Below, piece by piece: positions 1 through 8,024 of a stretch of 64,000 bases of DNA (position 1 is the first letter of the stretch; every line of letters starts with the position of its first letter). The position numbers and the translations under genes are program-made. Source of the DNA: Picocystis sp. L7 (taxonomy: Eukaryota; Chlorophyta; Picocystophyceae; Picocystales; Picocystaceae); contig QXJR01000006.1 in NCBI GenBank assembly GCA_020975725.1, forward strand, positions 1 through 64,000, read 5' to 3'. The notes beneath the pieces were generated by a model. The model did no database searches. It had not been told where the DNA came from and saw nothing but the letters and a program-made list of their open reading frames with translations.

Positions 1-3000
1 GGCATTTAGACCTCTTCAGCCTAATGTCGGCACGTTCGCAGGTGGCGAAGAATTCTTCCAAATGTTTGAAGTGTTCCTCCACTGTTTCAGAGTGAACAAG
101 AATGTCATCCATGTACACTTTCAGGTATAATAAATGACCAAACACCCTGTTCATCATACGCTGGAACATCGCGGGTGCGTTTGCTGCCCCCATGGGCATT
201 ACTTTCCAGACGTAAGAGCCAAACGGGGTGACCACCGCTGTCTTGTCGATGTCATCCGGATGCATGCGGATCTGATGAAACCCATCCAGCGCATCGAGCG
301 ATGAGAAGTACTTGGCTCCTCTAAGATTCTGTAAGTAATCGTCGATCCGTGGAAGCGGATATCTGTCCTTAATAGTCACATTGTTCAGCAGGCGATAATC
401 GAAAACAACCCGCCATCCCCCATCTTTTTTGGGGACCAGGATCACTGGGGCACCCCAGCTGGATCCTGCGCATAGGTCCATCTTTCCAGCTTCAACATAC
501 TCAGTCACCAGCTCCTTGAGGGCAGTTTGTTGCTGAGGGGAAAGCCTGTAATAGTTTCTGTACTGTGGAGTGGCTCCTTCTTCCACCTGGATCTTGAAAG
601 TTTCGCCCGGTACCCGTTCCGGAGGTAGTTCTGTGCGGGGCTCGAATAAATGCTTGTACTGTTTGTTCACAAGGTCGTCCAGCCGCTGTCGGTGAGCGTC
701 ATCAAGAGGCCATTCATCGCTGACCTGACTATGCATGCTGCTGAAGTCTGAATCTTCACTGAGTAGTTCGGGCGTTGTATCTACCGGCTGAATCATTAGA
801 AGCAGGCAGCCTGGATCCTTCACCGCTTTACGTGCCTCACTTCGGGGCACAATCAGGTCCAGTTTTCTTGAAGATATAAACTGGTGGTCCCCATAGACAG
901 TAAACTTTGTACCATTGCTACTTCGTAGTACCATGCGATGATTCTGCCAGTCCAGTGCTGTCAAGTGCTTGTGGCAGAAGGTTGCTCCCAGAATGCAGTC
1001 AAAGGTCTCCAGAGGAGCAACTCCGAAGTCGATGCAGGCCTGGAACCCATCGATCGAGAATTGCGCTTTAATTACTGGGGCAGTGTGGACCTGCTGGCCC
1101 ACAGCCACGCTATAATTAAAGGCCGCTGATGTATACTGCCAGGACAGTCCCTTAGGGTCAGCTTGCTGCAGCTCTTTGAAGAGGCGTTCGCTCATGAAGC
1201 AGTAACTTGCTAAGGTGTCCAGGTAAGCTTGTGTTCTGATTTTATGTGGCTTCTTTCCAAAGTAAGTCTCGGCAGCCAGGAATTCATGTCTAGGCCTGTC
1301 ATTGGTAAGTGAGTGCAGGCAGACTACATTCCTATCTTTGGTAACCGGGGTGGCTGCAGGTTTCGCTCCCGGCTCCGTCCCGGTAACCGTAGTTACCGGA
1401 CGGAGGGTATTCAGTTTTTTGGGGCACCCATTACGGATGCCATTTTGCAGGCTGCCTGATCATGTCCGTAACGGCGACAGCGTAGGCACAGCGCGTTCGC
1501 CAGGCAGAGATCCTTTTCTTCTTGAGTAAGTTTTGCACCTAGGGGCTTGTTGGCCAGCCTAGTCTGCACCTTCACGATCGAACTCTGCTGTTCTTCATCC
1601 AATTCATCGAAGCGCTTTCGCTGTCGCTTGGCTGGCCCATTCACCCTTGAGTTACCTGGATGCGATGACGGTAACGCTGCCGCTGTGGCTATGCTGGATC
1701 GATTTGGAAAGCCATGCATGGTACCGGTGTTACGGACTCCTTTGCTCTGCAATTTCCAGTTGTCCGCTGGCTGTCTTGAGTCTTTCCTTGCTGATTCATG
1801 TACTTCCCGTTCCAGTTTAAAGATAATGGCAGCAAGGTTTCCAGGCTCCATGTCAGGAGCTTTGTCCACATCAATTAGATGATCCAGGTGCTTGTATAAA
1901 GCTCTTTGCAAGTAGCCTGGGAGGCCATGTTGCAAACGGGCCGAGATGTCATGTTCCGTGAGAGTCCGGCACACAGGTGAGGAGCTTGCATTAACTACAA
2001 AGCTCAGTTGCACCAACCTGTTGAGGAACTGCAGCACATTTTCTGTCCGCTTCATACGGGCGGTGTGGAACTCCCGCCAAGCCTCCGGTCCTGGGTCTTG
2101 ATTTTGGAAGGTTTTACGGAGGTAACCATACAAGTCTTCGACGGAGTTAAGGGCTGCCGGGTCTCTCATAATGAGGTTTTGAACCATGGATTTTGCCGTA
2201 CCGCCGAGTGCTTGATTAATGGCTAACACAAGTTGTTCCATCGGGCGGTTAAAGGCATATGCTTGGCACCAACAAAGGACATCCCTATACCAATATGTAA
2301 GGGCATAGGGGTTGTCCTCAAGTTCCGTACCGGTAAACTTGTCCGGTTTCTCGAGGGACACCTTTGAGATATTCTTGGAATCTTGTAAAGCCATGCCATA
2401 GAGGCTGATGAGATGAGGTAAACCTTCTTGCTCTGATGGTGTGACTTCTTGTAGGCTCGGCTCCTTTGGCTCCGCGAGGTGTACACCCTCGGGGCCGTCT
2501 TCAACCACCATCTCTTCTTCTTCCTCACTTTCTTCAACTTTGTGAGCTTGGAGCTTCTCAATGAGTTGCTGGAGCTCAGCAATCTTCGTCTCAAGGGAGG
2601 ACCTCTCCTCCCGTTCTTGTTCGAGTTCCCTACGAAGCGTGCTCATGCGGGTTGCATGGTCGCTCTCCTCCATAGTTCGGCGAGTAGAAGTTTTTCAAAA
2701 GCTCAAGCTTCGACAGTGTTACAAAGCGTCCGTGAAGGACGTTGGACACACGGTTTGCTCCTGGAAACTTCGACCCCTCACGAAATGGAGGCGGTTTCTT
2801 CTTCTTTGGGGTGGCGCACTTCTCGTTGGCGAGAGCGGCGTCCGTCCCCTTCTTGGCTCGGTGGTGCCTCCTCCGGCACTTGGAGAGACTTGGAGCGCTG
2901 CTTCTCCGGCGCGGAAAGTGCTGATGGCTCGCGAAAATCCGTGGGAGAGGCGCCGTGGACGTCGTGGGGTCAAGCAAGTTCTCATCCACTACATGCTAGG

Positions 3001-3340
3001 GAGGTCCCCTTAAGAGCCTCCCCTTGAAGGTTGAGGGGTTCGTACGTAGCCCCCTCAACTGAATTGCGGCGGCTGATGGTCACGTGTTGCTTACGTCATC
3101 CATCGGACGGCCAAGATTCAGTTCCTAAGCCGACCGAATCTTCCACACAACATCTCCACCCTTCGTACCCCCTTCTCGAATCTTCGAGGGGATTTGGCCC
3201 GGGGGTCGGTCGGTCTGAGTCCGGTTCGCTCGGACTATTCCGTCCGACTAACCCGGGGATTAGTCCGGGGCTCACTCGATTGACCGGCCGATTGTCGGGG
3301 TCCTGCCCCCCACTGCTCCTGGAACTCTAGGGGCATGGCT
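1..3340 (-). mobile_element. Ty3/Gypsy-type LTR retroelement, partial (Gypsy-0)
   Basis: The reverse strand of about 1-1250 reads as protease to reverse transcriptase of a Ty3/Gypsy-type polyprotein. Visible RT motifs include PVILVPKKDG and YMDDILVH. A gag frame lies upstream in element orientation at 1411-2673. RNase H and integrase would lie left of the window edge, so only the 5' part of the element is present. The stretch of about 2690-3340 is probably the leader and 5' LTR, but its partner LTR is outside the window, so the right boundary is approximate. It abuts the GC-rich gene block starting near 3380. It differs in sequence from Gypsy-1 and Gypsy-2 and no methyltransferase part is visible. 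Family assignment is firm; age cannot be judged without the second LTR. Confidence 0.85.
1411..2673 (-). CDS. Gag-like protein of Gypsy-0
   Basis: A 420-residue frame from an ATG at 2673. It has a charged, coiled-coil-like N-terminus (about 1-45), an acidic run near residue 50, a helical capsid-like middle, and a single C-terminal CCHC zinc knuckle (CLRCRRYGHDQAAC, spacing C-X2-C-X4-H-X4-C). This layout is that of a retroelement Gag, which packages the element RNA. It sits directly before the protease/RT region of the same element. Confidence 0.8.
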   Translation of the reverse strand: MEESDHATRMSTLRRELEQEREERSSLETKIAELQQLIEKLQAHKVEESEEEEEMVVEDGPEGVHLAEPKEPSLQEVTPSEQEGLPHLISLYGMALQDSKNISKVSLEKPDKFTGTELEDNPYALTYWYRDVLCWCQAYAFNRPMEQLVLAINQALGGTAKSMVQNLIMRDPAALNSVEDLYGYLRKTFQNQDPGPEAWREFHTARMKRTENVLQFLNRLVQLSFVVNASSSPVCRTLTEHDISARLQHGLPGYLQRALYKHLDHLIDVDKAPDMEPGNLAAIIFKLEREVHESARKDSRQPADNWKLQSKGVRNTGTMHGFPNRSSIATAAALPSSHPGNSRVNGPAKRQRKRFDELDEEQQSSIVKVQTRLANKPLGAKLTQEEKDLCLANALCLRCRRYGHDQAACKMASVMGAPKN

Positions 3341-3381
3341 TCATAGGAGAGCCAGGCCTACCCGGCGTAACAAAATTGGAC
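2690..3381. other. Non-coding: probable 5' leader/LTR of Gypsy-0 and junction
   Basis: No gene is supported here. Open frames on both strands overlap one another and resemble nothing. Position in front of gag suggests the LTR and leader of Gypsy-0. The exact LTR ends cannot be set without the second copy. Confidence 0.5.
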
Positions 3382-3606
3382 ATGACCCAAGAAGGATACG
3401 ATCGATTGATGGAATGCCGCGAACGTTGTGACGAAACGTGTCCACCGGGCGGACGAATCGATCCACCCCCACCACCGGGCGACGACGGCGACGACGACGA
3501 TGGTGACGACGGCGGCGACGACGGCGACGACGATTTCCCCTGGTTGTGGGTCGGGATCGGAGGCGGTGCGTTTTTGTTTTTTATGTTGTTGGTGCTCTTG
3601 ATGTGA
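3382..3606 (+). CDS. Small tail-anchored Cys/Asp-rich protein (block gene a)
   Basis: A 74-residue protein starting at the ATG at 3382; an upstream in-frame TTG is not needed. Residues 1-20 hold a short Cys motif (CRERCDETC, C-X3-C-X3-C). Then come a Pro-rich stretch, a long Asp/Gly run, and a C-terminal hydrophobic segment that begins FPWLWVGIGGG and fills the last 22 or so residues. The same anchor ends six neighbouring proteins. This predicts a single-pass membrane protein with its N-terminus on the far side, held off the membrane by an acidic stalk. The function is unknown. It is the first gene of the block, lies near the edge of Gypsy-0, and lacks the TATA-like motif seen before later genes, so its promoter may have been cut. 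Confidence 0.6.
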   Translation: MTQEGYDRLMECRERCDETCPPGGRIDPPPPPGDDGDDDDGDDGGDDGDDDFPWLWVGIGGGAFLFFMLLVLLM

Positions 3607-3684
3607 ACGTAATCCCGCGATCCCACGAGCTCGACCGTTGGCGCGCACCTACCGGGGTCGCCCGTACTTTTTTCACCCCTACCA

Positions 3685-3690
3685 GTATAC
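3685..3690 (+). promoter_or_regulatory. TATA-like motif before gene b1
   Basis: GTATAC ends 14 bases before the ATG at 3705. The same stretch recurs before the duplicated genes at 4453 and 5201. A short AT motif this close to the start implies a very short leader, as in large DNA viruses. Promoter function is inferred. Confidence 0.35.
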
Positions 3691-3704
3691 GTCTCGATCC
3701 GAAC

Positions 3705-4331
3705 ATGAGTCCACCCAAACCCATCTCTGCGTGCGGATACTACATACACCCCAAACAGATTCAGTTTCGGGTGAACGTGCCCGAATGGTGGCGGACCAAA
3801 TCCTCCGTGACGGCGAAGATAGACTTGGAGTACAGCCAGAAGGGATCTACCTATAACACGTTCCTTCGACATTTCAGTCTACCAGTAGACGACAAACACT
3901 GGACCTCTTCCATTATAGACCTGCCTTGGACTCTGAACATGGGAGAGTACAGCTACCGGGTCGTGGTGTACTTAACGGAAGGCGAATCAAACCCGTCCGA
4001 GAAAACGTACGGAGGCGTGTACAATTCGTGGTCGTGCGATTTCACCGGCGAACCCGGTTGGGGCATCCCGTTATCGTCCGTTCCGCCGAACCCGCCACCG
4101 AACCCGCCGCCGAACCCACCACCGAACCCGATACCGGACCCACCTCCACTGGACCTACCGCCACCGAACCCACCGCCGAACCCGAACGGCGACGACAACG
4201 GCGACGACAACGGCGACGACGATGGTGACGACGGCGGCGACGACGATGGCGACGACGATTTCCCCTGGTTGTGGGTCGGGATCGGCGCCGCGGCCGTGGT
4301 TTTGGTCCTGATGGTGGTGCTCTTGATGTGA
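3705..4331 (+). CDS. Tail-anchored surface-type protein, copy 1 of a tandem triplet
   Basis: A 208-residue protein starting at MSPPKPIS; the frame stays open upstream, but the duplicated copies share only this ATG context. Residues 1-129 form a globular, probably beta-rich domain with few Cys. Residues 130-160 are a Pro/Asn repeat stalk (NPPPNPPPNPPP), followed by a Gly/Asp run, and then the C-terminal anchor FPWLWVGIGAAAVVL. I do not recognise the outer domain; a carbohydrate- or ligand-binding role is only a guess. Copies 2 and 3 follow at 748-bp spacing. Copy 1 differs from them at several outer-domain positions, for example around residues 15-20 and 45-50, while the stalk and anchor match copy 2. 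Confidence 0.65.
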   Translation: MSPPKPISACGYYIHPKQIQFRVNVPEWWRTKSSVTAKIDLEYSQKGSTYNTFLRHFSLPVDDKHWTSSIIDLPWTLNMGEYSYRVVVYLTEGESNPSEKTYGGVYNSWSCDFTGEPGWGIPLSSVPPNPPPNPPPNPPPNPIPDPPPLDLPPPNPPPNPNGDDNGDDNGDDDGDDGGDDDGDDDFPWLWVGIGAAAVVLVLMVVLLM

Positions 4332-4452
4332 ACGTAATCCCGCGATTCCATGAGGTCGATCCCTTTTCGAATCCGCGTCGACCATTGGCGCGCACCTACC
4401 CGGGTCGCCCGTACTTTTATTCGCCGCTACCAGTATACGTCTCGATCCGAAC

Positions 4453-5079
4453 ATGAGTCCACCCAAACCCATCTCTGCGTGCGGATACTACATACATCCC
4501 AAATGGATTCGGTTTCGGGTGAACGTGCCCGAATGGTGGCGGACCAAATCCTCCGTGACGGCGAAGATAGACTTGGAGTACAGACCGAAGGGGTATAACT
4601 CTTACACGTTCCTTCGACATTTCAGTCTACCAGTAGACGACAAACACTGGACCTCTTCCATTATAGACCTGCCTTGGACTCTGAACATGGGAGAGTACAG
4701 CTACCGGGTCGTAGTGTACTTGATGGAAGGCGAATCAAACCCGTCCGAGAAAACGTACGGAGGCGTGTACAATTCGTGGTCGTGCGATTTCACCGGCGAA
4801 CCCGGTTGGGGCATCCCGTTATCGTCCGTTCCGCCGAACCCGCCACCGAACCCGCCGCCGAACCCACCACCGAACCCGATACCGGACCCACCTCCACTGG
4901 ACCTACCGCCACCGAACCCACCGCCGAACCCGAACGGCGACGACAACGGCGACGACAACGGCGACGACGATGGTGACGACGGCGGCGACGACGATGGCGA
5001 CGACGATTTCCCCTGGTTGTGGGTCGGGATCGGCGCCGCGGCCGTGGTTTTGGTCCTGATGGTGGTGCTCTTGATGTGA
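4453..5079 (+). CDS. Tail-anchored surface-type protein, copy 2
   Basis: A 208-residue paralogue of the gene at 3705, exactly 748 bp downstream and equal in length. The outer domain (residues 1-129) matches copy 3 at every residue I compared, while the Pro stalk, Asp run and anchor match copy 1. The 121-bp gap before it carries the same GTATAC-to-ATG spacing as copy 1. Its mosaic relation to its neighbours suggests recent duplication or gene conversion. Function is unknown. Confidence 0.65.
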   Translation: MSPPKPISACGYYIHPKWIRFRVNVPEWWRTKSSVTAKIDLEYRPKGYNSYTFLRHFSLPVDDKHWTSSIIDLPWTLNMGEYSYRVVVYLMEGESNPSEKTYGGVYNSWSCDFTGEPGWGIPLSSVPPNPPPNPPPNPPPNPIPDPPPLDLPPPNPPPNPNGDDNGDDNGDDDGDDGGDDDGDDDFPWLWVGIGAAAVVLVLMVVLLM

Positions 5080-5200
5080 ACGTAATCCCGCGATTCCATG
5101 AGGTCGATCCCTTTTCGAATCCGCGTCGACCATTGGCGCGCACCTACCCGGGTCGCCCGTACTTTTATTCGCCGCTACCAGTATACGTCTCGATCCGAAC

Positions 5201-5722
5201 ATGAGTCCACCCAAACCCATCTCTGCGTGCGGATACTACATACATCCCAAATGGATTCGGTTTCGGGTGAACGTGCCCGAATGGTGGCGGACCAAATCCT
5301 CCGTGACGGCGAAGATAGACTTGGAGTACAGACCGAAGGGGTATAACTCTTACACGTTCCTTCGACATTTCAGTCTACCAGTAGACGACAAACACTGGAC
5401 CTCTTCCATTATAGACCTGCCTTGGACTCTGAACATGGGAGAGTACAGCTACCGGGTCGTAGTGTACTTGATGGAAGGCGAATCAAACCCGTCCGAGAAA
5501 ACGTACGGAGGCGTGTACAATTCGTGGTCGTGCGATTTCACCGGCGAACCCGGTTGGGGCATCCCGTTATCGTCCGTTCCGCCGAACCCGCCACCGAACC
5601 CGCCGCCGAACCCGAACGGCGACGACGACCCGTCCTCGAGCGACGACGGTTTCTCCGGATTGTGGGTCGGGATCGGCGCCGCGGCTGCGGTTTTGATCCT
5701 GATGGTGGTGGCTTTGTTGTAG
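5201..5722 (+). CDS. Tail-anchored surface-type protein, copy 3 with short stalk
   Basis: A 173-residue paralogue 748 bp after copy 2. Residues 1-129 appear identical to copy 2. The stalk is much shorter (NPPPNPPPNPNGDDDPSSS) and the anchor is a variant (FSGLWVGIGAAAAVL) ending in VVALL, as in gene d at 6315. The C-terminal part therefore seems swapped as a module. The stop is followed by an A-rich, GGAAGGATCC-containing sequence also found after gene d. Confidence 0.65.
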   Translation: MSPPKPISACGYYIHPKWIRFRVNVPEWWRTKSSVTAKIDLEYRPKGYNSYTFLRHFSLPVDDKHWTSSIIDLPWTLNMGEYSYRVVVYLMEGESNPSEKTYGGVYNSWSCDFTGEPGWGIPLSSVPPNPPPNPPPNPNGDDDPSSSDDGFSGLWVGIGAAAAVLILMVVALL

Positions 5723-5769
5723 AAAAAGGAAGGATCCACCGAAACGCGAGATCATTTTTGAAGGTACGT

Positions 5770-5775
5770 GTATAG
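5770..5775 (+). promoter_or_regulatory. TATA-like motif before gene c
   Basis: GTATAG lies 16 bases before the ATG at 5792, followed by a GC-rich spacer. It resembles the motifs before the genes at 3705 and 6315. Promoter function is inferred. Confidence 0.35.
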
Positions 5776-5791
5776 ACGCGCGCGTTCAAAC

Positions 5792-6262
5792 ATGACCTTT
5801 TCGGTGTCCGTTTTCGTGCGCGGTTTAACGGGCGACGAAAAAATGCAATGGGGCATCGGAACCCCACCGAACGCTGATGGTCTAGAGAACGACGAACGGT
5901 ACCCAGACATGCTCGGTCACACCATACCCACCACGGCTACGGAACTGACCCAAACCGCGTCCACCTGGCCTACCCGAATCTGGTTCCGCTTTTACAACGA
6001 TGCGAGCGATCGTTCCGTTTTTCTCGAAGACGTGAAAATCGACGGGAAGACGGTGGACTGCAAAACCACCGGGATTTGGACGGAAGAATTGGAAGATGCG
6101 GAGGAAAGGTGGGGAAGCGCGCCGCATCCGTTCGGTATGTATTGGAATCGAAATTACGTCCTCGCCATCCGAACCGAGGAACCCGACGGTTTCCCCGGAT
6201 TGTGGATCGGGATCGGCGCCGCGGCCGTGGTTTTGGTCCTGATGTTGGTGCTCTTGATGTAA
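5792..6262 (+). CDS. Tail-anchored protein with unknown outer domain (block gene c)
   Basis: A 156-residue protein from MTFSVSVFV; a GTG farther upstream is less likely because the TATA-like motif lies between it and this ATG. Residues 1-130 look like a small beta-sandwich-type domain with two Cys absent from the neighbouring genes. There is almost no stalk: the anchor FPGLWIGIGAAAVVL follows directly. The stop is followed by an A run. It lies 69 bp after copy 3 of the triplet, on the same strand. Its function is not recognised. Confidence 0.6.
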   Translation: MTFSVSVFVRGLTGDEKMQWGIGTPPNADGLENDERYPDMLGHTIPTTATELTQTASTWPTRIWFRFYNDASDRSVFLEDVKIDGKTVDCKTTGIWTEELEDAEERWGSAPHPFGMYWNRNYVLAIRTEEPDGFPGLWIGIGAAAVVLVLMLVLLM

Positions 6263-6280
6263 AAAAGGTCCACCTTCTTC

Positions 6281-6286
6281 GTATAG
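6281..6286 (+). promoter_or_regulatory. TATA-like motif before gene d
   Basis: GTATAG ends 28 bases before the ATG at 6315 and directly follows the A-rich end of gene c. Promoter function is inferred from its recurrence in the block. Confidence 0.35.
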
Positions 6287-6314
6287 AGCGGTGGCCTGTT
6301 GAACGCGTCGTCAC

Positions 6315-6776
6315 ATGAGCGGGTCGTGTTTGGGATTCACCACCCAAGAGGCATGCGCGTCGGCTTGTCAAAATCTACACCAACAGTTCGGGTACGAACT
6401 GGGACAACAAGGACTTTGCGTGCAGGAACGGTGTCAGAACTGTGACCAATCGCCGCCACCGTCCACTCCGTCGTCCACTCCATCGTCCACTCCGTCTCTC
6501 GAACCGGTGACCGATTGTTTGGGAAAAACGTACCACGATGCGTGTAGAGAAGAATGCATGGACAATTACGCAGCGTACGGGTTCGGTGCAAGCGGTTCAT
6601 GCATATTCGAAGCGTGCGGTAGCCATCGCTGCGAAACGCCACCGAACCCACCACCGAACCCGAACGGCGACGACAACGGCGACGACAACGGCGACGACGA
6701 TTTCCCCTGGTTGTGGGTCGGGATCGGTGGCGGTGCGTTTTTGTTTTTGATCCTGATGGTGGTGGCTTTGTTGTAA
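6315..6776 (+). CDS. Tail-anchored protein with two Cys-rich modules (block gene d)
   Basis: A 153-residue protein. Two related Cys modules (about residues 3-43 and 63-98) each begin with a C-L-G-x-T-like start, contain an internal C-X3-C, and end near C-X2-C. They are joined by a Ser/Thr/Pro linker with repeats of TPSS, likely glycosylated. A Pro/Asn and Asp stalk and the anchor FPWLWVGIGGGAFLF follow. Even Cys spacing suggests disulphides, hence an extracytoplasmic domain. The module family is not recognised. Confidence 0.6.
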   Translation: MSGSCLGFTTQEACASACQNLHQQFGYELGQQGLCVQERCQNCDQSPPPSTPSSTPSSTPSLEPVTDCLGKTYHDACREECMDNYAAYGFGASGSCIFEACGSHRCETPPNPPPNPNGDDNGDDNGDDDFPWLWVGIGGGAFLFLILMVVALL

Positions 6777-6842
6777 AAAAGAAGGATCCGCCGAAACGAC
6801 GATTGGTTGTTTCGGATCGGCGTCTCCCGTTTTTATCTTCTT

Positions 6843-6860
6843 CGATGATATATATCATCG
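6843..6860 (+). promoter_or_regulatory. Palindromic TATA-like element before gene e
   Basis: CGATGATATATATCATCG is a perfect 18-base palindrome 30 bases before the ATG at 6891. It contains the block's TATA-type core. It could be a promoter or a dimer-binding operator; neither is shown. Confidence 0.4.
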
Positions 6861-6890
6861 AACGTCCAAGGTTCGCCGACACGCCGCACG

Positions 6891-7505
6891 ATGGGAGCCG
6901 CACCGTCGGATCTGACCATGGACGATCTTCCCTTTTTCCACGGGAGCACGGTGGCGTTCAAAACCGTGCACGGAACATACATACAAGCCAAGTCGGACGG
7001 AACGTTCGGACAATCCTCCAGCATCGGTTCCGATGGAAAGTTCACCCTATTGAATTCACCGCGAGATACCGATACGTTTTTTGTTTTTGCAACCCGACAC
7101 GATCGATTTTTGTACACGACCTACGAAGACGATACGATGTCTCTGGAACAGCGCACGCCCGATTCGCCCATGGATCTGTTCCTACACTTTCGAATTCGAA
7201 AACGACCGGACGAAAATTGGGTATACATTTCGAATTCGGCCGGTTCTTATTACCTATGCGTACCGTCGGCCGATTCCGGCGTCGAAATGCCGTACCTTGG
7301 AAGCAATCCCGACGAGGAGACGTGTCAAATCGAGATCGTGGAAGCGCCCGATTCGGAAACGCCGCCGGATCCGAACGGAGACGGCGATCCGTCCTCGAGC
7401 AACGGCGATCCGTCCTCGAGCGACGGCGATTTCCCCTGGTTGTGGGTCGGGATCGGTGGCGGTGCGTTTTTGTTGTTGGTCCTGTTTTTGGTGCTTTTGT
7501 TGTAA
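6891..7505 (+). CDS. Tail-anchored beta-trefoil-like protein (block gene e)
   Basis: A 204-residue protein. Residues 12-150 show repeating aromatic/hydrophobic beta strands with patterns such as VAFKTVHGTYIQAKSDG and DRFLYTTYEDDT, reminiscent of fascin/ricin-type beta-trefoil repeats. A Pro/Asp/Ser stalk with two SSS-containing repeats and the anchor FPWLWVGIGGGAFLL follow. If the trefoil reading is right, it may bind glycans or actin-like filaments. The anchor and stalk match genes a and d, so the outer domain is the variable module. Trefoil assignment is by pattern only. Confidence 0.6.
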   Translation: MGAAPSDLTMDDLPFFHGSTVAFKTVHGTYIQAKSDGTFGQSSSIGSDGKFTLLNSPRDTDTFFVFATRHDRFLYTTYEDDTMSLEQRTPDSPMDLFLHFRIRKRPDENWVYISNSAGSYYLCVPSADSGVEMPYLGSNPDEETCQIEIVEAPDSETPPDPNGDGDPSSSNGDPSSSDGDFPWLWVGIGGGAFLLLVLFLVLLL

Positions 7506-7592
7506 AAGCGATCGAAGGAAGGTCCGAAAGAGAAGGGTGAAAACGAAAAAAATGGATGCGGTATCGATTACAAGGTCGGTACGGCGTATCGA

Positions 7593-8024
7593 TCAGAACC
7601 GCGTCGCGAGAACCCACCGTTTGAACGCTTCCCACGTGGCGTTCTCCGTCTCGGGCCACTGACGCACGCTCTCGAGGACGTGGTCGACGTCGCGAAACCG
7701 ACGGGCGAGTCGAAGCTCGCGTTGGGCCGCGTCACGACCGTCGAAGTGAAGCGCCGTGACGGTATCGGTGATTTCCTTGCACGCGCCCAAGGCCGGAATT
7801 TCGGGGTCCCATGGCGTTCGAAGATCGAACGTCAGGGGGTCGCGTCGGTACTTCCAAACGAGGTCGATCAAAGGCGTGGCAAAAGAGGGCGCTGTATATA
7901 GAAATCGATAAGAATAAAATTCGTCACGAACAAATCCGACAGCTAGGACCACTTCGTGTTTTATCAGCAATATAATCACGCGGCGGACAAGGAGGCAAAT
8001 TATCGCGTGTCCTGGACATTTCAT
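7593..8024 (-). CDS. Unrecognised frame downstream of the TSP1 gene (block gene f)
   Basis: A minus-strand frame of 143 residues overlapping the end of the TSP1-like gene by about 100 bp. The last 95 or so residues (from about 7890 leftward) look like a real charged domain rich in Arg, Asp and Trp. The first 40 look like overlap. A TTTCTATATACAGC sequence lies at the boundary, similar to the motif before the TSP1-like gene, but no ATG follows it in frame. It may be the remnant of a separate gene. No family is recognised. Confidence 0.3.
   Translation of the reverse strand: MKCPGHAIICLLVRRVIILLIKHEVVLAVGFVRDEFYSYRFLYTAPSFATPLIDLVWKYRRDPLTFDLRTPWDPEIPALGACKEITDTVTALHFDGRDAAQRELRLARRFRDVDHVLESVRQWPETENATWEAFKRWVLATRF

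Larger units (their letters stand above)
3607..5722 (+). repeat. Tandem triplication, 748-bp unit
   Basis: Three genes plus upstream gaps repeat at 748 bp (starts 3705, 4453, 5201). Units 2 and 3 are nearly identical through the gap and outer domain. Unit 1 is diverged in its upstream gap and outer domain. Unit 3 is cut short in the stalk. Confidence 0.9.

Noticed and set aside
3926-5143. Arg-rich and Val-rich frames overlapping the triplet genes
   Set aside because: They are out-of-phase readings of the Pro/Asp stalk DNA and repeat only because the unit is duplicated.
6713-7540. 275-residue plus-strand frame over gene e
   Set aside because: Shifted reading of gene e, which has the shared anchor and a clear start.
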